A stretch of 64,000 bases of DNA from Tetraselmis striata (taxonomy: Eukaryota > Chlorophyta > Chlorodendrophyceae > Chlorodendrales > Chlorodendraceae), in contig VCJN01002087.1 in the NCBI GenBank assembly GCA_006384855.1, forward strand, positions 1 to 64,000. The letters are read 5' to 3'. The stretch's first letter is position 1. The number at the start of each line of letters is the position of its first letter. Below, piece after piece: positions 34,280-45,687 of this stretch. Under the pieces are notes generated by a model, which saw only the letters and a program-made list of their open reading frames with translations, was not told the DNA's origin and did not search any database. The position numbers were made by a program, and so were the translations under genes.

Positions 34280-35104
34280 TTGTGCCATGCCAATGATTAT
34301 GCGCCCCGCCTTCAGCCTCGCCGTCCGCGCCATGAATCCTGCACACATGCAGGCCAATGTGGTGCACCTCCGGCACCAACTGGAGATCCCCCTCCAGGCA
34401 CATCGAACATCCCACAAAATGGGAAAAAGTTTAATAGGAGTGGCATCAAGTGTGTCAACGGACGTCTCACGGTGCTCCAAAATCACGTGCCAATCCCTTG
34501 TTGGCCGCCACCCTGTAATCCGCGGCCAGGCGTGCATGATTTCGGCTTGATTCCTCCTGGCAGCCTACCTCTCTACAGAGTCGTGTCCGCAGATCCTGTC
34601 AACAAGTGCACAGGCCCAGCGGTGCCGATTAGTTATAGGTGCGGCCCAGCCAGGCGGATCCTGCTACATTATGCCTATGCGGCCGGCAGCGGATCGAGCA
34701 AGTTGATCACGGCGCTGTCCATTGTGCAGGGCAGAGAGGGCGAGCTCCGGGGCGCGGCCAGAGGTGATGGGTCGTCATCAATGTCCTCGGGCGCAGCGGT
34801 GGCGAGAATCGGAGGGAGGGATCTGGAGTGCAGCGCACATATGGGCGCATTCACCGATTCATGGCAGACAATGCCTGACTGGCGCAGTTTGATCGCGCGG
34901 CTATCTACCAGATACCAAAGCTTACAGCAGATGCTGCTGCACGTGAGGATTAACCCAATGCCGCCGTCCGGCAATGCACAAAATGTCCCGTACGTCAAAA
35001 GGCAAGTTGCAGCGTGGAAGAAAACTACTGCTTACAATAAGCCGACATCAACTCACTATACCAACTGTGCTACAAAAAACACGCTACAGCTACCTCTCTC
35101 TTAA
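34280..35104 (+). CDS. Hypothetical open frame, 274 residues
   Basis: A long uninterrupted frame, Pro/Arg-rich early and Ser/Gly-rich in the middle, ending before the EamA gene. No family or motif is recognised. Splice-like dinucleotides and exon-like short frames (for example MNPAHMQANVVHLRHQLEIP at 34333) occur in other phases, so parts may be exons of an unresolved gene. It may also be chance in G+C-rich DNA. Confidence 0.2.
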   Translation: MCHANDYAPRLQPRRPRHESCTHAGQCGAPPAPTGDPPPGTSNIPQNGKKFNRSGIKCVNGRLTVLQNHVPIPCWPPPCNPRPGVHDFGLIPPGSLPLYRVVSADPVNKCTGPAVPISYRCGPARRILLHYAYAAGSGSSKLITALSIVQGREGELRGAARGDGSSSMSSGAAVARIGGRDLECSAHMGAFTDSWQTMPDWRSLIARLSTRYQSLQQMLLHVRINPMPPSGNAQNVPYVKRQVAAWKKTTAYNKPTSTHYTNCATKNTLQLPLS

Positions 35105-35350
35105 AAACGCCAGGCGGGGCTGTTGATCGCCCATCCCTGCTGTTGGATCCGCCAGCGTGTGGCATCTCATGCTTGGCAGTGGCGCAGCCCTGCAATCCAC
35201 CCAACCGCACAGGCATCACGCAGCCTCTGCCATGTGCCATGTCAAGCGGCACATCTCGCCTCCAGCGTAACTCTTGCGACAGCGTCTCGCCAATTGCGGC
35301 GCGCCGACGGTGCCCAGCAAAGACATCTCACACCGCATCACCCCCCCTTC

Positions 35351-35368
35351 CCCCCCCCCCCCCCCCCC
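35351..35368. repeat. Poly-C tract (18 C)
   Basis: Homopolymer run in the 3' flank of the EamA gene. Confidence 0.9.
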
Positions 35369-35579
35369 GAAAGGAACAGACAGACCTCGGGCGACACAGT
35401 TGCTGGGCCCGCTGGCTACTGAAACTCCCATGGTCGTCCTGGCTAGGAAAATCACGACGCGTCATGTCCAAAACTCTGATGCTGGCGTGTCACTTGGGAC
35501 CGACTCTGACGGCCGCCCGCCACCGGGTGTGCCATGGCTGTTATTGGCAGGTCACTTTTTATTGCTTGCCGGTTGATGA

Positions 35580-36910
35580 CTACGTGGTCTCGGCGGGCTC
35601 CGCGCGCCCCAGCTGCGCCGACAGGGTGGACGCGACGATGAGGGCGGCGCCCACCCATCCCAGCAGCCCCCAGCGCTCGCCGAGGCTCCACCACGCGACG
35701 CCCGCGCCCAGCAGCGGCTCGAGCGAGTAGATGATGGCGCAGTCCGAGGCCTCCACGTCCTTCAGCGCCGCCAGCTCGAGCCAGATGGTGAGCGCGGTAG
35801 TGGCGAGCCCGGTGTACGCGACGGCGCCCGCCAGCATGGGCAGCGGCAGGTTCGCGGCCGCCAGCGTGGCGGGCAGGCTGCCCAGGTGCTCCGCTAGCTC
35901 CAGCGACTCGTGCGGGTGCGCGCCAACAGCGGAGGCGGCGCTCAGGCCGGCAAGCGACACCATGATGATGCTCATCATCGGCATCTGCGACTCCTTCGGC
36001 AGGCTGCGGAGGGCAAAAGAGGTGGCGTGCAGTCTCATGTCAGTTTGGTATGGGTCGCCGTGCTTAGGCCGCGGGCGGCGGGAGGGGGGGGGGGGGGGTG
36101 GGGGAGGGATTGGCTATGGAAGGCAAACACAATCACCATTGATCCACTGAACCCTACCCCTCCACTGACAAAAGGCCCGTTTCGCAAGACGGCCAAGGGA
36201 CCCAGCAGAGTCACGCCCCGTCACGCTCACACACCCGAACCACCACACCGCTCTTTCCAGTTCGAATATGCCAATGTGACTATGTTTCATCGGCGCATCC
36301 TGCTGACGCGGTGACAGCAACCTCGGCTACAATTCACACGGCGCCCCATTTGCGTCCAAATGAAACCAAGCGCTGCCTCCATGGGACACAGCCACAGAAG
36401 GCATTGACATAATGCGGCCACTGTGAAGTTTTACATCGCGACTCGATACTGCATTGGCAACCGCCGCGAAAATAAGGCTCCAACAGCCCAACGCACTAAA
36501 CGTTCCATCCCGTTTCCTTCTGCCTCGTTTACATCCATCTCGCCGGCGTCAAGTTTCGGAAAGCTGCTGAGGCTCAAACCCGGGATGCAACATACCAAGC
36601 ATGGTTGTTGTGTTTGCTATGCGCCGCAGGTTAGGAGGTCAGGTGCAGGGATCGCCTCCGCCGCAAGGCAATAGAAGGCAGCGGGGGCCGGAAAAAACGC
36701 AAATAAATATTCATTTACATACGTGTTTCCATACATACTTACATTATGTAGTGTATAATGTATTTATATATAAATTTATAGATATATTAAAACATATATA
36801 GATACAAAAAATCATTAAATTACAGTTTTAACATATTTCTGTGTATAGATAAATTTATATACACATACATATATACAAGTGTATAGTCGGTTCACAGCTG
36901 GGTGGCAGGT

Positions 36911-36944
<34 letters not shown>

Positions 36945-38690
36945 GTCGCACCCCCTTGCGTGCGTCTCTGTGCGGTAGATCTGGATGGCAAACAGAAACG
37001 CGGAGGCCAGCGCCCAGAGGTCGCCCGCGCAAAAAGGTCCCACAGCCGCCTGATTCGAGCAGCGTTACGCCAGTGAACGCGCCCACGGCCGCCAGGATGG
37101 TGCGCTGCTGGATGCGGCGGCCGTCCAGGCTGGAGAGGAGGGGGACCGCCAGCACCGTGACTGTCGACAAAAAGGCCGCCTTGGAGGCCGCAGTGTCCGC
37201 CAGCGAGATGGCCTGAGCCTGGTAGGCGAGGTAGCTCCAGAACGCCAGCTCCACCCCCTGAGAGCGGACCTATTGGGTGCGCAAGAGCAAGGGACCCGCC
37301 ATCAGCAATTTGGCATGGCGCAGCGCTTGGACCAAACAGCGCCTTGTCCGCACAGGGAATGGACAGGGCCGGAGCGTGGCATGGGGTACCGCTGGGTCAG
37401 GCCGCATCGCGGGCAATGCCGGCGCACCTTGGCATCACGCAGGCCGGAGGCTAGCCAAGGGAGGAAGGGCAGCGCCGCCACGCCAAAGCGCAGGCCCGCA
37501 AACGTCTCAGGGTCCAGCAGGTTGCCACCCATCTTCACCACCGACCTGCGCGGCGCAGCATGGCAGGGAAACCGTGGGAACGTTGCGAGCCCCAACCCCA
37601 CCTCACCTCTGCCTCCTGCCCCGCTGTCCTCCGCCGTCCCCTTTCATTTCGCTTGCTTTGTAGTTAGAGCATGCCGACACCGAGTTGCATGGAGGATGCA
37701 TCGAATATTCAATATTGAGAACCGAGGGCGAGAAGGGGGGGATCGTTGGAGGGATGAAGCAGGGAGAACACCATTTCGCGGCCGCGTGCTGCTGGGTAGA
37801 ACAAAGGGAAATAGTGGGTCGACACAGCTTCTGCACCGGCCGGTCGGGGCGCGAGGCGCGCTGAACTACCGCCGGAGACGCTGCAGGTATGTCGTGCGCA
37901 CCTCCCTATGCGCTGGAACCGTACGAGTCCAAAGATTAAGTCGCTACCGAAAGGTCTAGTCTACTGCAAGTCTGCTGTAGTGGCGGTCGCTGAGAGTGGA
38001 TTGTACTCGTAGTATGCCGCGGTGTAGCTGAAAAGGCGCGAGGCCGGACGGCGGGCACCTGAAACGCGGCCATCCATACATATAATAGAACGTCCAATCA
38101 TATTTTTAACTCCAATATATAAGGTAGTATAAGTCGACAAGTCGACAAGTACGTTTCGCGAGGGGTGCAGAGCGGAGCGAGGGGGGCGGGGGGACTCACC
38201 AGTTGGTAGCGTAAAGAAAGACAAGCGCGTTGAGCATCAGCAGCCCCTTACCACGGGGCGTTTCAAACAGGGACTCGTACAGCTGGGACAGGGGTCTCGA
38301 GCACGCTAGTAGCACGCCGAGCGGCCCCTGCCGGCGGCGCACCGTCCGCTCCGTCCAACCGACACGGGGCGCGAGATCGCCTCGAGAGCCTTCCGATACT
38401 GGACTGGGGGATACGGCACCTGCCGCGGAGGGGTCCCTAGGCGAGGGCAACTCTTGTATAAATAACCTGTCGACACGACTGCCAGAAGGCCGGACCGCGT
38501 GCAGCGTCTCGTAAGGCAGCGGCGGCTTCCCGACGTGTCTGGAGGACTGTGCCGGTGACGGTGAGGTAACCGCTGCTGTCGTACGAGTGCGAGTGTGTCT
38601 ACAGCTGTGGCGGCGGATGCTCACCCGCGCCCACCCCGTTGTTGGGCGGGTAAGGGTTGGCGGCGGCGCAGATCGGTGCAACGACACCAT
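35580..38690 (-). CDS. EamA/DMT-family membrane transporter
   Basis: A spliced minus-strand gene. Exons: 38690-38200, 37545-37428, 37257-36952, 36003-35580 (stop TAG); junction phases agree. After a Ser/Arg/Thr-rich N-terminus of about 110 residues, which may be an organelle transit peptide, come hydrophobic segments typical of the drug/metabolite transporter superfamily: LLMLNALVFLYATNW, LDPETFAGLRFGVAALPFLP, AFLSTVTVLAVPLLSSL, then the second EamA repeat with DCAIIYSLEPLLGAGVAWW and LGWVGAALIVAS. The substrate is unknown; relatives export small metabolites. In exon 3 the frame changes by one base between LLESGG and GDLWALASAFLFAIQIY (about 37070-37035), so this allele may be inactive, carry a sequencing error or use an unusual small intron. 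A 32-G tract (36912-36943) and a 15-G tract (36084-36098) lie in intron 3. The true start codon is uncertain. Confidence 0.75.
36912..36943. repeat. Poly-G tract (32 G; poly-C on the gene's sense strand)
   Basis: Lies just after the donor of exon 3 of the EamA gene. Confidence 0.95.
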
Positions 38691-39855
38691 GGCGCCGATG
38701 AAGTGGTCGCCTCAAGACACTCGGGGCCGTGATCAGTGTCAGGGCTTCTCTCTGACGCCGTTCAGTGCCTGGGCCTTCGTATCCAAGCTGAGTGTGGCTG
38801 CTGGCGGGGTGTCGGGAATAACGCGAGAGCAGTAGCGCAAGTTCTCCGACACCACGTAGCAGTCCTCGCTACTACAAGCAGGGTACCAGGGACGCGGTAT
38901 AAACGTAGCAAATAAGTGCTAATGTGAAGATTACTCCGACAGCACTGCTTGCGTCAGCATCGGCTAGTAATCTGTAGTCGTTATTGCAGGTACCGGTACG
39001 ACGTTGTTACGAATAGTGACCGCCACCATCTTGCAAATATTCCGCGCATGTTCATTGCCCGCGTCCTCCGGTGACTACGACAGGGTGACCGCGATCTCAA
39101 GCGACAACTGTCATTATGTACGCGGCGACACCTCATTGGTCCGAAAAGACGGACCAGGCGCGGGTGCCGGTAGACATGAATCAGAGCAGCAGCATGATGC
39201 TACAATGACATTACCTCTATAGTGAATATCCGGGACCCCCCCCTCCCCCCCCCGTTGCACTAGAAGTAGGTGCACTATCTATCTGTAGAAAGATATGGAC
39301 CAGTTCCAAAATAAATAAGCGAGATGTATCCGGATTTACGGTGTTAAGCATTCATACCCGTACATTCTGAAGCGAGAGTCGCGCCTCTCGACCGTCGCCG
39401 CGCGCCGGGAGTCCTCATCGGCCAGTCGCGACTCACACCCATTTACCAGTCCGACCTCGCGCCCGACCAGAACGGTCAGCGACAGCCCACACCATGGCCA
39501 CCAACGTCAGTGACCCGCCGAAAGGCCCAAAGAAGCACACAAAGCGGTGTGCGTGCACCAACCCGAAATGCGGACGCGAGGTATTGAGTGGCCCGTGTCA
39601 AATAAATTAATAGTATTTTCCCATTAATTAATACCCCCAACTTAAAATTTCCCTGACCTGAAGATGAATGCTGAGTATTATTTTGCTGCAGTGGGCAGAA
39701 TTCATCAAGGAGCCGAGTTGACAAGGGTGGTCGGGAATGGTTACATTGAGCAGCTGTTCTAGATAAGTAGCATCCCAACATCACTCTACATATGAGCAAT
39801 AATGGCGTCATCGGCTCGGGGCGCCGGGCCTTGCTCAGCGAGCTTGTCATCAGCC
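38691..39855. other. Intergenic, no gene recognised
   Basis: A small frame at 39493 (start MATNVSDPPKGPKKHTKRCA, with a Cys cluster C-x-C-x4-C) might be an exon or element piece, but nothing supports it further. Confidence 0.25.
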
Positions 39856-39859
39856 TCAA

Positions 39860-40420
39860 TGGCATAAATCTACCAAAGCATCCTCGATCATGTTCCACAC
39901 ATCATGATCATAATTCTCACTTAGGCGCAGATTGACATAGCAAAACAAAAGCTTGACAACGCTGTCATGCTTAAGAGAAGCACGGCCTTTAGTGGTCACT
40001 CGCTTATGAACACAGTTCATGATTGCGCTCCACAAGGCAAGCAATGGGGGAGCAAGAGAGCACACGGAAAGCAATCTCCTTCATATGAGTGGAGCACTTG
40101 ATGTAGTTGGTCCACCACAGAAGAGGGCATTTGCCGCCTGACACTTCATGATTGCCTTCTGAGTGCCCGAGAGCTCACATCCAGGGTTGTTCTCCAACCA
40201 TGCAGTTTCTAGGCGAGCATACCTTCCGTTGGAATGGTCATTCGCCTCCCTGCCAAGCAAGCAGCGTGATAAACGCTAACGTCGGCCATGTAGTTGTTGA
40301 AGTCCTTGACTGTCACATCCAACTCCGCTTCCGAGCAATACTTGCCAAAGATGGTCCGTGAATACTCGCGACATGGGGCCTCCATGATGCCCCGAGTAGG
40401 CTGTTGGGCTTCCGCCCCGC
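39860..40420 (-). mobile_element. hAT-family DNA transposon remnant (transposase C-terminus)
   Basis: Minus-strand stretches match the dimerisation end of hAT transposases in order: ALFWWTNYIKCSTHMKEIAF (about 40120-40070), SPIACLVERN, then the H-K-R-x6-K block ending KHDSVVKLLFCYVNLRLSEN (about 39970-39920). The last motif corresponds to the K-H-D-x-V-x-K-L-x-F-C-Y-x-N-L-R-L signature of this superfamily. Upstream sequence to about 40420 includes FGKYCSEAELDVTVKDFNNY. At least two frame changes separate the blocks, so it is inactive. No terminal inverted repeats or 8-bp target duplication could be identified. Confidence 0.65.
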
Positions 40421-40799
40421 TTGCTGCCTACAGTCATGGCGAGTGCGAGTTGGGTGACAGTTGCGGGCGCGATGAGCAAACGAAGTGACGACTGAAAAAC
40501 GATAATCGAACGGGCGGGCGGGAACTCATAACGCGATGCCCGTACCTAGTGAGCTCTTCTAGGCCGGCCGCCCGCCGATTGCACGTCGATTCGCATGCCA
40601 TCGTGCCTAGACGCTGACTCATCGCGTGAAAAGTCGCCATGGTCACCTGCTCGCAACGTTGCGGCACATGTTGTATACTTTGTGAAGCCTCTCGGAGTAG
40701 TACGGAAGGCGGTCAAAACATTGTGCAACGACCGCTAGAGGCGCTTGTCCGCCGCTACTTGCTGCGGCTCCAGGCGCGCCGCACGCCCGAAACTATTCC

Positions 40800-41450
40800 T
40801 TGCCATGGATAACTTTCCGCCACTTATATTGTGTAGCGACTCCCAGCAGATGAATAGTAATCATACGCTGATCACGTGGCACGTGGCTATGGGGGCGACT
40901 CCAATCATGCCGCACACGAGTGGGCGGCACATGGACTTTCCGACGTGAAGTCTGCGCTGGGCGTGGGTGTCCAGATCCTCACGGACCTGTCGGTGCTTGT
41001 TTCTCTTCCGAAGGGCAGCGACGGCCGGCCGGCCGATGATGTTGGGCTTTTTGGGTATGGTGGTATCCGCGGGAACACGGTTGCTGTCGATACCACCATT
41101 GCCCCTATCCTCGGCGTGTCAAGCACGGATCCAACGAATGCTACTTTGCGGGCTGCAGAGCGCCACAAAATCCAGAACGAGGGTGTCCAAAACGCCGCCG
41201 GCATGCTTCATTCGCTTTGTTCCTTTCGCCGTTTCCGAGTTTGGCTCGCTGGCCCCGCACGCTGAGGCCTTCTTGGTGGAGCTCGAGAAAGCTAGCCACA
41301 CACACACTGGCCAAAGAATCGGCAAGCTCTTGCTTGTCTACGTGGCGCCGCCGTTTCTCCTTGCTCATCAACATGGCACATGCAAACAACGTTCTTGGCG
41401 GGGTCGCGGCCGCGCGCGCGGCACGTGATGATGCTCATGCGCCTGCGTCG
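40800..41450 (+). mobile_element. RT-associated element, C-terminal end
   Basis: A plus-strand frame shows the nuclease-like end of the RT-associated repeat family: DGRPADDVGLFGYGGIRGNT (about 41020), VAVDTTIAPILG, ATLRAAERHKIQNEG (about 41140), then, after a frame change, FVPFAVSEFGSLAPHAEAFL (about 41215-41275) and a tail ending FLLAHQ. The spacing of D-x-R-x-A-D, V-A-V-D and FVPFA-x4-G resembles the last domain of these elements. The RT part is absent. It is a different subfamily from 19490-21470. Confidence 0.5.
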
Positions 41451-42712
41451 CGTCGCTCGTCGGCATGTGTTGCTATGACCCGGGTCATTGGCTGCACGCA
41501 CGTGTACTCGCCGCGGCTGATGGCTACCCTAAGGCGGTGGTCCCTTTGGTTCTTGGCATCTTGGCGACTTCGTGGTTCCCTTTGCTCCTCCCTTGTTCTT
41601 GGCTCCCTGGCCTCCTTCTCGACCTTGGTTTCAGGCTCATCTCTCTTTTGCTGGCAACCTTTCATAGTTGCGGTTAGTTCTGTTTGTCGTGCGCATTTGC
41701 GAAAGCCCTGTTATATTACTCTCAGCAGATCAATAAAATTATATAAAGAGATACAGCATTATCTAGTATTAGTTATAGCCGCGCTTGCTGCGAGACCTCT
41801 CCGACACTCCTTTCCTTTCGGCGCTTCCACATCACATTCCTTCCCAGTACTTTCCGTGCATCTTGACGCTCTCCACCCCTGTAACCAAAAAGATAACTTT
41901 CGGCGCTTCCACATCACATTCGGCCTACTGCCGCTATTGGAGTGGCCCGGGATTGTGTGCTGGGGAGAGCGTCCCTACTGAGCGGAGCGGCGGCTGGCGG
42001 CTGGCGATGTCTGGTCGGTGGCTGCCATGACGTTTCCCGCCTCTGGTGGCCGCGTAGCTGGATTTCCTTCTGGATTTCTATATGGATTTCTTGAATGTTG
42101 CAGCTAGCACATGTATAATCACCAGTTATAGCCGCGCCCTGCTGGCCGGTACCAGTATGGCCGGTACCGGTACCAGTATGGGGATACTGGTATCAGTATC
42201 GTCCGCGCACATTTAGCGCAGTTTGAATTTCGAAAGCATAGAGGCGCCGTCATCCCCTGGCCTGTGCAGACCAAGCTGGTTGAGTTCCTTACTCCGAACT
42301 CCGTATACAGCACGGGGAACCCCCCCGTGGGTATAGAACGGCAGAACTATGGCCGGTGAGCTTTGGCGGGCAATACCAGATTGATGTGCGATAAGAGTAG
42401 CAGGCGGAGCAGGAAGGCGTTGCGCCTCTTGCCCAGTCTGGAACGCGCGGGCGCAACATCCGGTGCAGCAGCATCAGCGGAAAAGTAGAGGCGCATAAGC
42501 CGCATATACTTAGCCTCCCCCCCCGCCCCCGCGAGGCTTTGCGTGCCATCTCGTCAATTGGGTAGCGAGCGTCGAATTTTTGCCTCGTGCTGCGAGAGGG
42601 AGCAAACCGCACCGCGATAGGCGTCTGCCAGTGTTCGGCGGTGAGGACGGCGGCCGGGGAGCGTGGCGTAGCCCACCGGCCAACGGCGGGGTGGTGGCCG
42701 AAGAGCGCCAAG
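41451..42712. other. Intergenic; degenerate GGTACC-rich tandem at 42140-42200
   Basis: No gene recognised to the EME1 start. Around 42145-42200 short direct repeats of GGCCGGTACCAGTATGG and GATACTGGTATCAG occur. Confidence 0.35.
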
Positions 42713-44823
42713 ATGGCATCAGGAGAAGACGACGACATTGTGGACTTGACCAGCCCGTCGCCAGTGAAACCATCCGCCTCAGGTGCCGCATACTCTCTGC
42801 TTCCTGTCAATACTTGCTTCGCCGGCGGCTATCCATCCGGCAGTCGACGGCCATGCACGCTGTGCTGTGCGACTCAGGCCGCCTGTGCCCGTGCCTTCTG
42901 CCGCCGCCGGCAGGCGGGTTTCCTCACGCTGCTGTATCCCCAGTGTCCCCCTTGACGTTCGACCTCGGGCCTAGCTCGAGTAGCAGGGATGACGTTGTCG
43001 GCAAGGCGCCCGCTGCGGCTGCGGTTGCGGCTGCTCCGCCTGGAGGGCGGCTGGTCGCTCGTATAATCTCGCTGGACTCCGATGATGAACTGGAGGACAT
43101 CCCATCCTTCTATACGGTATGGCCGGGGCCTTGCCGCGGCAGCGCTCTGGTTCGCTGCGCAGCAGGTCTCCGTGCCAGGTCAGCAATTGCGAGCACACTG
43201 GGTTGACGGCCTCAACCTGCCTGCAGAACACTTTCCGGAGAATTCCCCCTGGACAGGGTCCAGCGTCCAACGTGCGGCCGCAAGGGGCAGCATGCCAGCC
43301 TGAAGCAGGGTCCCAGCCACTGTCGCCGCCTGCCTCTGAAAGCCTCACGCCACCAGCAAACAGCGGCAAAGCCGCCAGAGATGAGCTGGCAGCGGCGCGG
43401 GCAGACAGGAAGCGCAACGCGGAGGAGCAGAAGGCAACAGCCAAGAGGGCCAAGGCCGAGGAGTGAGGGCGGCCTCCCACCTGGCGCCACTCACATGCAC
43501 CCCCTCCTGGGCCCCAGCCGGACTCATTCGGTGCGGCGGCCATGCAGGCGGGAGGCAGCCAAGGCGGCAAAGGAGGCAGGGAAGATGGCCGCAAAAGCTC
43601 AGAAGAAGAGCGAGAAGGAGATGCAGCAGCAGGTGAAGGGGAAGTTTGCGTTGCAGGTGCGCCGTCTCTACCTTTATAGGGCACCGTACCACAGGCAGAC
43701 GAGCATAGGAATGTATGCTGAGAAGGGAGGCACAGCAAAGGGGTTGGGGGGTACTTGGCTACATACCGCCAATGCGCACATTTGCACGCACTTCTTTACA
43801 GCACTGCCTGCATCTTTTTTCCACACAGGAAATCAGAGTCGGCATCGGCAAGGCGCTTGCGACGGACCAGCTGGGCTGGAATGTGATGAAGGTGTCTCCT
43901 CTGCTGAGGCTGGCCGATGTCGACCATGCACCCTTTTGCGGATGAGCGGTGCGGCATGTGGCGAGTAGGGGCGGCGGGTTTGACCCTCTGCTGTGCGTGC
44001 TCAGGTGCTTGGTGAGGAGAGCCTCCAGGTGGATATTGTTGACAAGGACGCGACGGAGCTTCGCCAGCACAAGGTCATCACCTGGAGCCGCGTGTCCGTC
44101 GCCTCGCTGTCCCAGGCGTCTCAGGCCGGGACCAGCAACCAGGGGCAACCTGGGCCCGACGCCATCCCCTATGTCATGGTGGCCCTCACGGCAAGGCCCC
44201 CTTGATTTCTGCCCCCGCTCGCATGCCCCTGGTACACAGCACCTCAGCCCATGGCATGTAGTTGACAGCCATCCGCATGTGGTAAAGTAGAAACTCTGCT
44301 GGTGGGAGGGCGCATCTGTGACGGCCTGGGGCGCTCGATACTGCAGGGCCCAGAGTTTGTGGCGCATGTTCAGCGGGATGGTGTGAGGGGGCTCATCCAG
44401 TCAGCCGCAAAAGCCTTCCCCTCGGCAACGCTTGGGCTTCTCATCACCGGCCTGCGCAGTCACGTGATACAAGCTGAAAGGAATCAGGTGCGCGGCGTCC
44501 CGCTAACAACCTGGCCATGACGCCCTCGTGCGTGCGCCCAATACCTCCATGCGGTTTCGCACATGTATCTTAAGTTGGCTGCCCATCACCGTGTGCCACC
44601 TCCACCCAGACCTCGAGTGGATTCTCGCGGCAGAAGGTAGAGGACTGCCTGGCGGTGCTCAACACCCACTACGAAGGGGTATATCACAAGCTGGCTACAG
44701 ACATCGCTGAAGCTGCAGAGCACGTCAAGTTGCTGACGATTGCGCTTGCAAAGCAGCCGTATGAGGTAGTGTCATGTGGACACGGTGTATTGAATATGCT
44801 TGCATGTACTTTTTTCCTGCAGG

Positions 44824-44864
<41 letters not shown>

Positions 44865-45687
44865 TTATGTATCTTTATAGTGATTATATATATGAATACA
44901 TACATACATACATACATACATACATACATGTATATTTATGTATCTTTATAGATTTATAAATATATATACATCGATGCGTATATACATGTACATCTATTTA
45001 TTTATGGCAATGAGTGCGTTCATCAGCCTGACATGATACGCCTGCCCTCTCAGGACCAAGAGAACTTCTTTGCAAGCTTTGGCGGCGGCACCGGAAAGGT
45101 GAGCTGCCAGCACAGTTTGCCCTCACACTTTTTCAAATGCAGTAGGGCTTGCCACTTTGACATGGTGTATGAGTATAAGTGCCCCTGGTGGCCAGTATAC
45201 ACCCATCAGCCCGTGCGTGGGGTTGTTGGAGGGGCTGGGGATGGCTTGATTCGGATGTTGGCATCCCACAATACAAACCCGCATTGTTGAGAACTGGGAC
45301 GGCCACGGTGACAGGCCAAGGTGGCGCAGGCACCTGCATGGTGCAAGGCATTGACCCAACTACCAAACTTGGCACCCAGTCAGGCAGAGGTGCGCGTTTG
45401 ACCTGATTGCGTACCGCGCATCTATCGCACTGCCCGAGTAGTTGGCATCGAGACTGATGGTATGGGTATGGCTGACAATGTAGGCAGTGGCAAGCTACAA
45501 GCCTAGCCTGGGGGCACTCATCTCAGCCTATTTGGATGATGAGGAGACCGGGGCCAGCAAGGCAGAAAAAGGCAAGGCCCTTGTTGGGATCAAGGGGCGC
45601 GACAGCGCCAAGGGCGTTGGGCTCACCAACTCGAAGAAGATCATGGATTTCTTTCTGTCGGAAGATCCCGACATGATCGTAAAATAA
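42713..45687 (+). CDS. EME1: EME1-like subunit of the MUS81 crossover-junction endonuclease
   Basis: A spliced gene of about 11 exons: 42713-42782, 42944-43116, 43257-43462, 43548-43656, 43829-43891, 44005-~44178, ~44291-44487, 44610-44765, 45054-45098, 45330-45389, 45484-45687; about 480 residues. The N-terminus has two acidic patches (GEDDDIVDLTSPSP and DSDDELEDIPSFY), the second like the start of EME1 proteins, then a Lys/Glu-rich helix (EAAKAAKEAGKMAAKAQKKS). The degenerate ERCC4-type domain follows: KVITWSR and IPYVM, VGGRICDGLGRSILQG, LLITGLRSHVIQAERNQ, SGFSRQKVEDCLAVLNTHY. The last two exons read as the helix-hairpin-helix end (SYKPSLGALISAYLDD; GLTNSKKIMDFFL). EME1 pairs with MUS81 to cleave branched recombination and fork intermediates in the nucleus; it lacks the catalytic site itself. 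The exon 6/7 junction does not agree in phase with GT-AG sites I can find, so a small exon or non-canonical site may exist. Intron 8 holds CA and ATAC repeats. Confidence 0.8.
44824..44932. repeat. (CA)n and (ATAC)n microsatellites in intron
   Basis: About 20 CA units (44824-44862), then about eight ATAC units (44898-44930), in the intron after exon 8 of the EME1-like gene. Confidence 0.9.
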
